A stretch of 64,000 nucleotides of DNA. Source: DATKRB01 sp036501425 (lineage in GTDB: Bacteria; Actinomycetota; Acidimicrobiia; Acidimicrobiales; RAAP-2). The stretch lies in the NCBI GenBank assembly GCA_036501425.1, contig DASYAI010000046.1, positions 1 to 64,000 on the forward strand. The letters run 5' to 3'. Under the pieces are notes generated by a model. That model was not told the DNA's origin and searched no databases. It was given only the letters and a program-made list of their open reading frames with translations. A program made the translations under genes and the position numbers. How positions within the stretch are numbered: position 1 is the first letter of the stretch; each line of letters starts with the position of its first letter. Shown here in pieces: positions 41,599 through 50,643 of this stretch.

Positions 41599-42845
41599 CG
41601 GCTCGGCGCGCGAGCGAGCGGGCCGACCAGCGAACGGTCGACGTCCGGGTGCTGCTGGCGGTTGAGCAACTGCGGCGGGCGGTGCCCGGGGGGATCGGCA
41701 CCTACGCCCGGGGACTCCTGCGGGGACTCGGGGTCGGCCCGGGCGCCCCGGCCGGCCGATCGTCGACGCCGCCGGCAACGGTCGAGCTCGGTCTGCTGGC
41801 CGGCCGGCCCCGCGGCGCCCGACGGCAAGCCGGCGAAGCCGATCCCCTGGCCCGGTTCGGGCTGCCGGTGCACGCCTCGTGGTTGCCGGGCCGCTTGCTC
41901 ACCCGGGCGTGGGACCACGGGCTGGTCGGCGCCCCCGATGGGTACGAGGTGGTCCATGCGGTGTCCCAGGCCTTTCCCCCGGTACGCCGCCGTGCCGGCC
42001 GCCCGGCGCTGGTGGTGGCGGTGCACGACCTGGCCTGGCGCCTGGCCCCGACGGCCACGACCCGCCGCGGCCGGCGGTGGCACGAGGCGTCGTTGGCGCG
42101 GGCGCTCGCTTGCGCCGACACGTTCGTGGTGCCCTCCGAGCCGGTGGCCGCCGACCTGGTGCACGCCGGCGCCGATCGGTCCCGGGTGGCGGTGGTGGGG
42201 CTGGGTGTCGATCATCTCGCCCCCCCGGACCGCCAGGGCGCGGCGGCGCTGCTCGCCCGCAGCGGGGTCGACGGTGACTTCCTCCTGAGCGTGGGCACCC
42301 TCGAGCCCCGCAAGAACCTGGGCGGCCTGGTGGCGGCCTACGGGGAGGCCCGGCCGTCGCTGCCCGGGCCCCTGCCCCTGGTTGTGGTCGGGCCGACGGG
42401 GTGGGGGGGCGGGTCGAGCGCGGCGGGGGGCGACGAGCTGCGCCGGGGGAAGTTGTTGGGCACACCCGGCGTGGTCCGGCTGGGGCCGGTCTCCGACGGG
42501 GTCCTGGCGGCCCTCTACGCCGGCGCCCGCGCGTTCGTCTACGTGCCCTTCGTCGAGGGGTTCGGACTGCCGCCGGTCGAGGCGATGTCGATGGGGACCC
42601 CGGTCGTGGCCAGTCGCTCGGTGCCCAGCGTCGGGCGGCCCGACGGCGCCGAGCCGACCGCCCTGCTGGTCGAGCCCGACGACCGGGCGGCGATCGCCGC
42701 CGCCCTGGTGGCGGTCACCAGCGACGACGGGCTCCGGGCGGACCTGATGCGCGCAGCGGGCGTCGACGTGGCCGGCCGCACCTGGCAGGAGGCGGCCCGG
42801 GTGCACCTCGAGCTGTGGGCCGAGCTGGCCTCGGCCCGATCGTGA
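41595..42845 (+). CDS. GT4 glycosyltransferase (second of three)
   Basis: 416 aa, GTG start overlapping the previous stop (GTGA). LLAVEQLRRAVPGGIGTYAR at the acceptor side, VVAVHDLAWRLAP, LLSVGTLEPRKNLGGLVAAY and VEGFGLPPVEAMSMGTPVVA. A Gly-rich loop (GWGGGSSAAGGDE) lies before the C-terminal helices. Homologous to both flanking enzymes, so the three arose by duplication or form a stepwise assembly set, probably for mannosyl or rhamnosyl residues. Confidence 0.88.
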   Translation: MTARRASERADQRTVDVRVLLAVEQLRRAVPGGIGTYARGLLRGLGVGPGAPAGRSSTPPATVELGLLAGRPRGARRQAGEADPLARFGLPVHASWLPGRLLTRAWDHGLVGAPDGYEVVHAVSQAFPPVRRRAGRPALVVAVHDLAWRLAPTATTRRGRRWHEASLARALACADTFVVPSEPVAADLVHAGADRSRVAVVGLGVDHLAPPDRQGAAALLARSGVDGDFLLSVGTLEPRKNLGGLVAAYGEARPSLPGPLPLVVVGPTGWGGGSSAAGGDELRRGKLLGTPGVVRLGPVSDGVLAALYAGARAFVYVPFVEGFGLPPVEAMSMGTPVVASRSVPSVGRPDGAEPTALLVEPDDRAAIAAALVAVTSDDGLRADLMRAAGVDVAGRTWQEAARVHLELWAELASARS

Positions 42846-43999
42846 GCACTCCCGTGCTGCGGGTCACCCTGGACGTGACGGCGGTGCCGGCGCGCCCGGC
42901 CGGCGCCGGTCGGTACACGATCGAGCTCGCCGGGGCGCTGCGCCGCCGGGCCGACGTCGAACTGGTCACCGTGGCCCGCCGGGGCGACGGTGACCGTTGG
43001 TCGGGCGCGGCGGACCGCCGACCCGAGACGGCGGTGGCCCTGGCCCCCGATCGCCGGCCGGCCCGGCTGGCGTGGGAGCAGCTGCGCCTGCCCCGGGTGC
43101 TCGAGCACCTCGGCCCCGCGGTGCACCACAGCCCCCACTACACGATGCCCGAGCGGGCCCGCCTGCCCGTGGTGGTGACCGTGCACGACTGCACGTTCCT
43201 GGACCACCCCGAATGGCACGAGCGGTCCAAGGCGCTGCTCTTCGCCCGGGCCATCCGGGTGGCCGGGCGGCGGGCGTCCTCGCTCGTGTGCGTGTCCCAG
43301 ACCACGGCCGACCGGCTGGCCGAGCTGTGCCCGACCGACGTGCCGGTGGTCGTCGCCCCCCACGGGGTGGACCACGCCCGGTTCACGCCCGAGGAGCCAG
43401 GTCGGGGCGCCGACGACGAAGCCCTGGCCGGGTTGGCCGTGGCCGACCGGCCCCTGGTGGTCTTCCTCGGCACGCTCGAGCCCCGCAAGGGAGTCGCCGG
43501 GCTTGTCCGGGCGTTCGACTCGGTGGCGGGCGGGCACCCCGACGCGCTGTTGGTGATCGCCGGGCAGCGGGGCTGGGGAACCGACGAGGTGGCTCGTGCC
43601 TTGGCGGTCGCCCGCCACCGGGACCGGGTCCTCGTGACCGGCTACCTGGCCGAGCCGGCCGTGCCGGCCCTGCTTCGGCGGGCCGCCGTCGTGGCGTACC
43701 CGGCGCTCGAGGAGGGCTACGGCCTGCCGGCCATCGAGGCCCTGGCCTGTGGCGCCCCCCTGGTGACCACCCGGGGCACCGCCATGGCCGAAGCGGCCGA
43801 GGGATCGGCCGTGCTGGTGGAACCGGGGAACGACGTCGAGCTGGCCGAGGCGATCGACGGGCTGTTGGCCGGGGACCGAGCGACCCCGGCCCGGCGGGCC
43901 GACGGGCTGGCGGCGGCGGCTCGTCGGACCTGGGACGCCAGCGCGCTCCGGCACCTCGAGGCGTACCGGCTGGCGCTGGACGCCCACGTCGGCCGCTGA
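42842..43999 (+). CDS. GT4 glycosyltransferase (third of three)
   Basis: 385 aa, GTG start (VSTPVLRVTLDVTAVPARPA) with GTGA overlap. VVTVHDCTFLDHPEWHERSK, VVFLGTLEPRKGVAGLVRAF and LEEGYGLPAIEALACGAPLV mark a GT4 enzyme of the mannosyltransferase B-like group. Last of the coupled trio; 68 bases separate it from the nucleotide-sugar reductase gene. The donor is not readable, but GDP-sugar use fits the surrounding genes. Confidence 0.88.
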   Translation: MSTPVLRVTLDVTAVPARPAGAGRYTIELAGALRRRADVELVTVARRGDGDRWSGAADRRPETAVALAPDRRPARLAWEQLRLPRVLEHLGPAVHHSPHYTMPERARLPVVVTVHDCTFLDHPEWHERSKALLFARAIRVAGRRASSLVCVSQTTADRLAELCPTDVPVVVAPHGVDHARFTPEEPGRGADDEALAGLAVADRPLVVFLGTLEPRKGVAGLVRAFDSVAGGHPDALLVIAGQRGWGTDEVARALAVARHRDRVLVTGYLAEPAVPALLRRAAVVAYPALEEGYGLPAIEALACGAPLVTTRGTAMAEAAEGSAVLVEPGNDVELAEAIDGLLAGDRATPARRADGLAAAARRTWDASALRHLEAYRLALDAHVGR

Positions 44000-44067
44000 G
44001 CGTGGTGCAGCCCGGCGCCGCACCGCCGCGCCCGGGCGTTGCGACCGGGGCCGGTTAGGGTGACCCT

Positions 44068-44967
44068 GTGCGCGCCCTGATCACCGGTGGGCAGGGCTTC
44101 GTCGGTGGCTGGCTGGCCGCCCACCTGCGGTCCGAAGGCGACGAGGTGGCGATCGTGGACGTGGAGACCGACGTCGCCGACCCGGCGGCCATCGGACCCG
44201 CCATCGCCACCCACGAGCCCGAGGTGATCTACCACCTGGCCGCGCTCGCCCACGTGGGTGAGAGCTGGGCCGAGCCGTCGCGGGTCCTGCGGGTGAACGT
44301 GCTCGGCACGGCCGAGGTCCTAGCCGCCGCCCGGGCCCTCCCGAACCCCCCGCTGGTGCTGGTCGTGAGCTCCGCCGAGGTCTACGGCGCGGTCTCGGCC
44401 GACCAGCTCCCGGTGCACGAGGAGGCCCCGGTGACCCCGGTGACGCCCTATGCGGCGAGCAAGGCGGCGGCCGAACAGGTCGCGCTGCAGGCCTGGCGCG
44501 GGTTCGGCCAACCGGTGACCGTCGTGCGGCCGTTCAACCACATCGGTCCCCGCCAGGCGCCGAACTTCGCCGTGTCCGCGCTGGCCCGGCGCATCGTCGA
44601 AGCCCGGCGGGTCGGGGCGCACGAGCTGGCGGTGGGGGCGCTCACCACCCGGCGCGACTTCACCGACGTGCGGGACGTGGTGCGGGCCTACCGGCTCCTG
44701 GGGGCAGGGTCGGGCATCGGCGGCACCTTCAACGTCTGCTCGGGCCACGACGTGGCCATCGGCGACGTCGCCGCCCGGCTGTTGGAGCTTGCCGGCGCCG
44801 ATCTCGAGCTGCGCACCGACCCCGCCCTGCTGCGGCCGGTCGACGTGCCGGTGCTCCGGGGCAGCTCGGACCACCTGGCCGAAGTGACCGGCTGGAAGCC
44901 CGAGATCCCGCTCGACGACACCTTGCGCGACGTCCTCGACTACTGGGAAGCCGAGGGACCCTCGTAG
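44068..44967 (+). CDS. NAD(P)-dependent nucleotide-sugar epimerase/reductase, RMD-like
   Basis: 299 aa, GTG start. Extended SDR with TGGQGFVGGWLAAHL, YHLAALAHVGESWAEPSRVL, VSSAEVYGAV and an intact YAASKAAAEQVAL. FNHIGPRQAPNFAVSALARR and TRRDFTDVRDVVRAY match GDP-6-deoxy-D-lyxo-4-hexulose reductase (Rmd) and GDP-mannose dehydratase relatives. It could make GDP-rhamnose from a GDP-mannose-derived keto sugar, though no Gmd is in the window. Its 3' end overlaps the convergent gene by 28 bases. Confidence 0.85.
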   Translation: MRALITGGQGFVGGWLAAHLRSEGDEVAIVDVETDVADPAAIGPAIATHEPEVIYHLAALAHVGESWAEPSRVLRVNVLGTAEVLAAARALPNPPLVLVVSSAEVYGAVSADQLPVHEEAPVTPVTPYAASKAAAEQVALQAWRGFGQPVTVVRPFNHIGPRQAPNFAVSALARRIVEARRVGAHELAVGALTTRRDFTDVRDVVRAYRLLGAGSGIGGTFNVCSGHDVAIGDVAARLLELAGADLELRTDPALLRPVDVPVLRGSSDHLAEVTGWKPEIPLDDTLRDVLDYWEAEGPS

Positions 44968-45446
44968 TCGCCCGAGTCGCCCGAGTCGCCCGACCCTGCT
45001 GCGTCACCGGGCTCCTCCGAAGCCTCGGCGGCGCTCGGCGGGTTCTGGTCGGCCGGCGGCTGGGCGACGGGCGGGACCTCCAGCAGGTGGCGGAGCCGGG
45101 CCCGGATCTCGTCCGCCTGCTCGTGCACCCGCTGTGCCGCCTCGCGGGCGGGCGGGGGCAGCTGTCGCTCGAGCGGCTCGAGGCTGGTCCGCAAGCGGCC
45201 CACGACCGTGCCCACGGCGTCGTCGACCTCGCCCACGTGGCGGGACACCTCGGTCCGCACCTCGTGCAGCACCGCCCCCAGGTCGCCCTTGCCGCTCAGG
45301 GCCTTCTGGAGGGCGGCCCGCTGGACCTGGGCCCGCTGGTACCCCATGACGCCCAGCCCGACGGCGACGAAGGCCGCCTCGCGGGCGGTACCGGCCACGT
45401 CCTTGACCAGCTTCTGCAGGTCGGGTGAGTCGGAGCGCTCGGGCAT
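44940..45446 (-). CDS. Helical protein with acidic tail, hypothetical
   Basis: 168 aa from ATG 45446, with GGAGG seven bases upstream. A mildly hydrophobic helix (TAREAAFVAVGLGVMGYQRA) is followed by long amphipathic helices (GAVLHEVRTEVSRHVGEVDD) and a disordered acidic tail with GDSGDSGD repeats. Resembles small phasin- or apolipoprotein-like proteins of actinobacteria, but no family can be named. Divergent from the GT2 gene. Confidence 0.7.
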   Translation of the reverse strand: MPERSDSPDLQKLVKDVAGTAREAAFVAVGLGVMGYQRAQVQRAALQKALSGKGDLGAVLHEVRTEVSRHVGEVDDAVGTVVGRLRTSLEPLERQLPPPAREAAQRVHEQADEIRARLRHLLEVPPVAQPPADQNPPSAAEASEEPGDAAGSGDSGDSGDYEGPSASQ

Positions 45447-45616
45447 CGCATCCCTCCGTTCGCTGGGCGGGCGGGGCATCGGACCACCCCGCCCTCTTGT
45501 AACTCGAGTATACGTGGAGCGACACATCTGCAAGCGTCGGCCTCGGGCGCGAAGGGGTGCGCGCCCGTCCCGCCGGCAGCCGTCGGCAGGGCCGAGCCGG
45601 TAGCCTCGTGGCCCTG

Positions 45617-48600
45617 ATGGACGCCCATGCGCCGGCAGTGGTGGCGGTCGTCGTGACCCGGGATCCTGGGCCGTGGTTCGACGAGACCCTCGCCGGGCTG
45701 GCGGACCAGCACTACGACGAGCTGTCGGTCCTGGTGCTGGTGGCCGGGGGAGCCGATGATCCCACCGCCCGGGTCGGGGCGGTCCTGCCCGAGGCGTTCG
45801 TGCGGCGGCTGCCCGACGGGGTGGGCTTCGGGGCCGCCGTCAACGAGGTCATCGGGATGGTGGAGGGCGCCGCCTTCCTGCTGGTGTGCCAGGACGACTG
45901 CGCCCTGACCGGCGGGTCGCTGCGGGTCATGGTCGAGGAGTCCTACCGGTCCAATGCCGGCATCGTGACGCCCAAGATGGTGGGCTGGGACGACCCCGGG
46001 GTGCTCGTCCACGTGGGGATGGCGGCCGACAAGACCGGCGCCGTCGTTGAGCGGGTCCACCCGGGGGAGATCGACCACGGCCAGCACGACGCGGTGCGAG
46101 ACGTCTTCGTGGCGCCCACCGGCTGCACCCTGATCCGGGCCGACCTGTTCGCCGAGCTGGGGGGCTACGACCCGGCGATGACCGGCCCGGGCGAGGATCT
46201 CGACCTCAGCTGGCGGGCCCAGATCGCCGGGGCCCGCGTCGTGGTGGCGCCCGACGCCCGGGCCCGGACCCTCGAGGTCGCCGAGGCCCGATTGGTGGCG
46301 GCGGCCGCGCCCACCGGCCCCGGGCTCCAGGCCCTGGCGCGCCGCAACGAGCTGCGGGCGGCCCTCAAGTGCTACGGGCCGTTCCACCTGGTCCGCGTCC
46401 TGCCCCAGATGATGGTGCTGGCGGTGGCCGAGTTGGTGGCGGCGGTGGTCTCCGGTGACCGGGCCCGTGCCGCAGCGGTGGTCGGATCGTGGCGGTGGAA
46501 CCTGCGCCAGCTGGGGGACCTGCGGGGCGCCCGGCGAGCCGTCAAGGCGCGTCGGAACCAGTCGGACGCCGAGGTGCGGCGGTTGCAGGCACCCGGGAGC
46601 GCCCGGGCCACCACCTACCTGTCCCGCCTGGTGCACCAGGGGTTCGACGTGGCCCACGGCCGCTCACCCTCGGCCGGTGAAGGGGGCGGTACCCGGGGGG
46701 CCGACGAAGCGCCACCGGGAGCCCGGACGGCGCCCGGCGACGAGCCGGTGCTGACCGGCAGCGTCGGGCGGGCCTTCTCCGAGGACGCCGACTTCGACGA
46801 GCTCGACGACCTCGGGCGCCGGGCCGGGCGCGACCGCTTCGGCCGCCGCCGGCCCCGCCGGGTGCTGGCCACCCCCCGCTCGCGCCTCGCCACCTGGCTG
46901 GTCGTGGCCGTGGTGCTGGTGTTCGGGTCGCGCGACCTGTTCGCCCCCGGCCTGCCCCTGGTCGGCCAGTTCCTTCCCCTCGGCAGCTGGAGCTCGGTGT
47001 GGCACCACCTCGCCGCGGGGTGGCAGCCCGCCGGCGTGGGGAGCACCGCGCCGGCGAGCCCCGCCTTCGCCGTCCTCGGCGTGGCCGGCACGGTCCTGTT
47101 CGGGGCCATGGGGCTGGTGGACAAGGTGCTGGTCCTCGGGTGCATCCCCCTGGGCGGTTACGGCGCCGCCCGGCTGCTCGGCCCGCTCGTCTCGCGCCGG
47201 GCCCGGCTGATCGGCGCCGTCGGCTACCTCGGGCTGCCCCTGCCCTACGACGACCTGGCCCGGGGGCGCTGGGACGGGTTGGTGGCGTACGCCCTGGTGC
47301 CGTTCGTGGTCAGCCGGCTGGCCCGCGCGAGCGGCCTGCCCCCGTTCGCCGCCGAGCCGTCGGGACCGACCGGCTGGCGGCGGCCGATGGTCCGCCACGT
47401 GGTGGCCCTCGGGGTGCTCGAGGCCGTCGCGGTGGCGTTCGCCCCGGCGATGGCGGTGGTGGTCCTCGTCTGCGCGATCGGGGTCGCCGCAGGCTCCCTG
47501 GCCGCGGGCGACCGCCGGGCCTCGGGACGGGTGGTGGTCGTCGCCGGGGGCGCCACCGGCCTGGCCGCCGTGCTGTGCGGCCCGTGGGTGGTGGGAACCA
47601 TCGCCGGTGGCAACGCCCTGGCCGTGTTCGGCCTCGCCCCTTCCCCTTCGTCCTCGCCGGGCTGGCTCGGGCTGCTGCGCTTCGCCGTGGGCCCGCTCGG
47701 CAGCTCGCCGCTGGCGTGGCTTCCGGTGCTGGCCGCCCTGTTGCCGCTCCTGATCGCCCGCCGCTGGCGCCTGGCCTGGGCGACCCGGCTGTGGGCGGTG
47801 GCTTTGATGAGCTGGCTCCTGGCGTGGTTGGTCGGGCGGGGCTGGACGGGATCGTTCGCGCCGTCCGAGGTGGTGCTGCTCGCCCCCGCCGCCCTCGGCG
47901 TCGCGGTGGGGATCGGGTTGGGGGTGAGCGCCTTCGAGTCCGACCTGTCGGGGTACCAGTTCGGATGGCGCCAGATCGTCACCGCCTCGGCGGTGCTGGC
48001 GACCGCCGTCGGGTTGGTGCCGGTGGCCGCCGAGGCGTTCGACGGGCGGTGGGGCCTGGTGGGCACCGGCTACGCCGAGCCGCTGGCGTTCATGGGGTCG
48101 TCGGTCCACCAGGGACCCTTCCGGGTGCTGTGGCTGGGGGACCCGATGGCGTTGCCGACCGGGGGCTGGTCCATCGAGCCCGGCCTCGCCTACGCGACCT
48201 CCGAGGACGGCACCCCCGACGTCTCGAATCTGTGGAGCCCGGCCGGCCCCGGTCCCGCCCGGCACCTCGCCCAGGCGGTCTCGCTGGCCGTGGCCGGCGG
48301 GACCAGCCACCTGGGTCGGCTGCTGGCGCCGGCGGGCATCCGCTACGTGGTGCTGGTCAGCAGCCTGGCGCCGTCGGTCCAAGGGGTCCAGTCGCCCACC
48401 GCCTTCCCCCTGCCGCCAGCCGTCCCCCCGGCCCTGCTGTCCCAGGACGATCTGCGCCAGGTGCCCGGCGGCGAGGGTGTCACCGTCCTGTCCAACGCCG
48501 ACTTCGTGCCGGTGCGCGCCACCCGGGCCGCCGGCCGGGTCACCACGACCGGGACGCCCCGTGCCTCGGATCTGGTGGGGTGGCATCCCCTGCCGGGCGG

Positions 48601-48991
48601 GGCGGGTGGCTACCGGGGGCCGGTGCCCCGCTCCACCGTGCTCTCGTCCACCGCACCCGCCGGCCGCTGGAGCCTGACCGTCGACGGCCGGCCCGCGGCG
48701 CGCACCCCGGCGTTCGGGTGGGCCGCCCAGTTCTCGGTTCCCCGGGCCGGCCAGGGCCGGCTCGAGCTCGCCGGCAGCCCGTGGCCCTGGTTGGGGCTCG
48801 CGGTCGAGGTCGCCCTGTGGCTGGGCGCCGCCTGGGCCCTGGTGGCCGGGCGGCGGGGCCGGGTCCGCTCCCCTGCGCCGATGGCGGGCGGGGTCGGCGG
48901 GCCCGGGCCCGCCGCCGACGGCGCCGGGTCGGGCGACGGTGCCGGGCTCGTCCGGGCGGACATGGTGACCGCCGGGGCGCAGCGCCCGTGA
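45617..48991 (+). CDS. GT2 glycosyltransferase fused to large membrane domain
   Basis: 1124 aa. Residues about 1-300 are a GT2 domain (VVAVVVTRDPGPWFDETLAG, VCQDDCAL, TPKMVGWDDPG, GYDPAMTGPGEDLDLSWRAQ) like rhamnosyl- or galactofuranosyl-type enzymes. A charged linker (to about 430) leads to about 12 membrane segments and a C-terminal external domain (VDGRPAARTPAFGWAAQFSV) before a last anchor. Such giants next to DUF5719 genes are characteristic of actinobacteria and probably work on cell-envelope polysaccharide. ATG 45617 chosen; GTG 45608 is close by. Confidence 0.85.
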   Translation: MDAHAPAVVAVVVTRDPGPWFDETLAGLADQHYDELSVLVLVAGGADDPTARVGAVLPEAFVRRLPDGVGFGAAVNEVIGMVEGAAFLLVCQDDCALTGGSLRVMVEESYRSNAGIVTPKMVGWDDPGVLVHVGMAADKTGAVVERVHPGEIDHGQHDAVRDVFVAPTGCTLIRADLFAELGGYDPAMTGPGEDLDLSWRAQIAGARVVVAPDARARTLEVAEARLVAAAAPTGPGLQALARRNELRAALKCYGPFHLVRVLPQMMVLAVAELVAAVVSGDRARAAAVVGSWRWNLRQLGDLRGARRAVKARRNQSDAEVRRLQAPGSARATTYLSRLVHQGFDVAHGRSPSAGEGGGTRGADEAPPGARTAPGDEPVLTGSVGRAFSEDADFDELDDLGRRAGRDRFGRRRPRRVLATPRSRLATWLVVAVVLVFGSRDLFAPGLPLVGQFLPLGSWSSVWHHLAAGWQPAGVGSTAPASPAFAVLGVAGTVLFGAMGLVDKVLVLGCIPLGGYGAARLLGPLVSRRARLIGAVGYLGLPLPYDDLARGRWDGLVAYALVPFVVSRLARASGLPPFAAEPSGPTGWRRPMVRHVVALGVLEAVAVAFAPAMAVVVLVCAIGVAAGSLAAGDRRASGRVVVVAGGATGLAAVLCGPWVVGTIAGGNALAVFGLAPSPSSSPGWLGLLRFAVGPLGSSPLAWLPVLAALLPLLIARRWRLAWATRLWAVALMSWLLAWLVGRGWTGSFAPSEVVLLAPAALGVAVGIGLGVSAFESDLSGYQFGWRQIVTASAVLATAVGLVPVAAEAFDGRWGLVGTGYAEPLAFMGSSVHQGPFRVLWLGDPMALPTGGWSIEPGLAYATSEDGTPDVSNLWSPAGPGPARHLAQAVSLAVAGGTSHLGRLLAPAGIRYVVLVSSLAPSVQGVQSPTAFPLPPAVPPALLSQDDLRQVPGGEGVTVLSNADFVPVRATRAAGRVTTTGTPRASDLVGWHPLPGGAGGYRGPVPRSTVLSSTAPAGRWSLTVDGRPAARTPAFGWAAQFSVPRAGQGRLELAGSPWPWLGLAVEVALWLGAAWALVAGRRGRVRSPAPMAGGVGGPGPAADGAGSGDGAGLVRADMVTAGAQRP

Positions 48992-50541
48992 CGACCAGCT
49001 CGGGCGGCCCGCCCGAGGATCGTGGACCCGCCGGGCACCTCGGGCGGCGGGTCGCCGTTCCCCGGCGATGGCTGGCCCTCGGCACGGTCGTGGTCGTGGC
49101 GCTGGCCGTGGGCCTGGTCGACCGGCTCGTGGGCAGCACCCAGCCGGCACCGGTCCCGGTGGCGGTCGTCGCCGCCGCCCCGGCCGGATCGGAGTCCTCG
49201 TCGTGGTACTGCACCGGCTCGACCGGTACCCCGGGCAGTGCCGGCCTGGGCACCGTCCTGGTGACGAACACCACCGACCGGGCTCGTCCGGCGACGATCT
49301 CGGTCACCGACGGTTCGGCGACCAAGGCGACGTCGGTGGACCTCGGGGCGTTCTCGGAGCAGGCGTTCACCCCCTCTTCGCTGCTGCAGGGACCATGGCT
49401 GGCGTCCCGGGTCGACGTGGCGGGGGGCGGGGTGGTGGTCACCCAGGTGGTGCAAGGCCCGACCGGCTGGGCATCGTCGCCGTGCTCGAGCACCACGGTG
49501 CCTTCCTGGTACTTCGCGTCGGGCTCCACCGCCACCGGCTCCGCCATGACGGTGGTCGTGTTCAACCCGGCCTCCACCCCGGCGGTGGTGGACCTCACCT
49601 TCTACACGGCCAAGGGCTCCCTGCAACCCCAGCCCGACGAGGGGATCGTGGTGGCGCCGGGCGGCCTGGTGGCGGTCGACGTCGGTGCGTACCTTCAGGA
49701 CCAGAGCAACGTGTCGACCCTGGTGCGGGCCCAGTCGGGCCGGATCGTGGCCTCCGAGCTGTGGAGCTCCTCGACCCCCGGCAGCGCCGGCCTGGCGCTC
49801 ACGCTGGGGGCGCCGTCGCCCCGCCCGACCTGGTCGGTGCCGCTCGCCCGGGACCTCGCGCCCCGCACGCCGGGCGCCTTCGGCCAGCTCGACGTCTTCG
49901 ATCCGTCGGCGGCGCCGGCTACCGTCCGGGTGAGCATCCGGCTCGCCTCGGGGCCCGTGACGCCGTTCGTGGCCACGGTCCCCCCGGGCTCGACCTGGCA
50001 CCTGCGCACCGACGGCGCGGCGCGGATCCCGGCCGGGACCGACTTCGCCGTGTCGGTCCACGCCACCCGCCCGGTCGTGGTCGGCCGCAGCGTCGCCGTG
50101 GGATCCGGCGGGTCGGCTCCCGAGTGGGGGTCGCCCCCGGCGGTCGCCGAGCTACCGCCGGGCTTCGGCTCGCCCAGCTCGGGGGCGCCGGCCCCCCGGG
50201 CTCGTACGACGGTGCGGTGGGTCCTGCCGGCACCGGGCACCCCGGCCGGGCCGGCGGTTGCCGGCGCCTCGCCCGCCGCGCTGAGCGTGGTCGATCTGTC
50301 CGACCGGACGATCGACGTCCGGGTGGCCGCGCTGGCCGACGGCCGGCAGCGGGACCTCGGTCCCTCGAGCCACCTGCGGGTCCTGCCAGGGCAGTCGGTC
50401 AGCGTGCCGGCGACCACGCTGGCGCCGGTGCAGCTCGACCCGTTGGTGGTGGTCACCACCGGGTCGGCCGGGCTGAGCGAGGAGCTGGCGCCCTCGGGCG
50501 GGACGGGGGTGGTGACGCTGGCGCCGGTCCCGCTGTCATGA
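48988..50541 (+). CDS. DUF5719-family exported protein
   Basis: 517 aa, GTG start overlapping the GT2 stop (GTGA). One N-terminal membrane anchor (WLALGTVVVVALAVGLVDRL), then repeated beta-sandwich-like units with SSWYCTGSTGTPGSAGLGTV, VPSWYFASGSTATGSAMTVV and ASELWSSSTPGSAGLAL. The S-x-W-Y-(C/F) and G-S-A pattern is that of DUF5719. Function unknown; constant pairing with the large GT2 suggests a partner outside the membrane. Confidence 0.85.
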   Translation: MTTSSGGPPEDRGPAGHLGRRVAVPRRWLALGTVVVVALAVGLVDRLVGSTQPAPVPVAVVAAAPAGSESSSWYCTGSTGTPGSAGLGTVLVTNTTDRARPATISVTDGSATKATSVDLGAFSEQAFTPSSLLQGPWLASRVDVAGGGVVVTQVVQGPTGWASSPCSSTTVPSWYFASGSTATGSAMTVVVFNPASTPAVVDLTFYTAKGSLQPQPDEGIVVAPGGLVAVDVGAYLQDQSNVSTLVRAQSGRIVASELWSSSTPGSAGLALTLGAPSPRPTWSVPLARDLAPRTPGAFGQLDVFDPSAAPATVRVSIRLASGPVTPFVATVPPGSTWHLRTDGAARIPAGTDFAVSVHATRPVVVGRSVAVGSGGSAPEWGSPPAVAELPPGFGSPSSGAPAPRARTTVRWVLPAPGTPAGPAVAGASPAALSVVDLSDRTIDVRVAALADGRQRDLGPSSHLRVLPGQSVSVPATTLAPVQLDPLVVVTTGSAGLSEELAPSGGTGVVTLAPVPLS

Positions 50542-50600
50542 GGCCTGGGGCGCGCAGGTCGTGAGGCCCGGGGCCCGCTTTCGTGAGGCCTGGACACCGC
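50535..50600. repeat. Three short direct repeats in convergent spacer
   Basis: TC(A/G)TGAGGCC occurs at about 50536, 50559 and 50581, a 22-23 base period, starting at the DUF5719 stop. The spacer up to the ftsH stop at 50644 has no gene; GC-rich inverted segments there may act as a bidirectional terminator. Confidence 0.5.
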
Positions 50601-50643
50601 GGGGCAGCGCAGGGCCCCAGCGCCCGGGCGGCGTGAGCCCGGG

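Noticed and set aside
46664..49150. 828-codon minus-strand open frame
   Set aside because: Antisense of the GT2 membrane giant; His/Gln/Arg-rich low complexity and no ribosome site.
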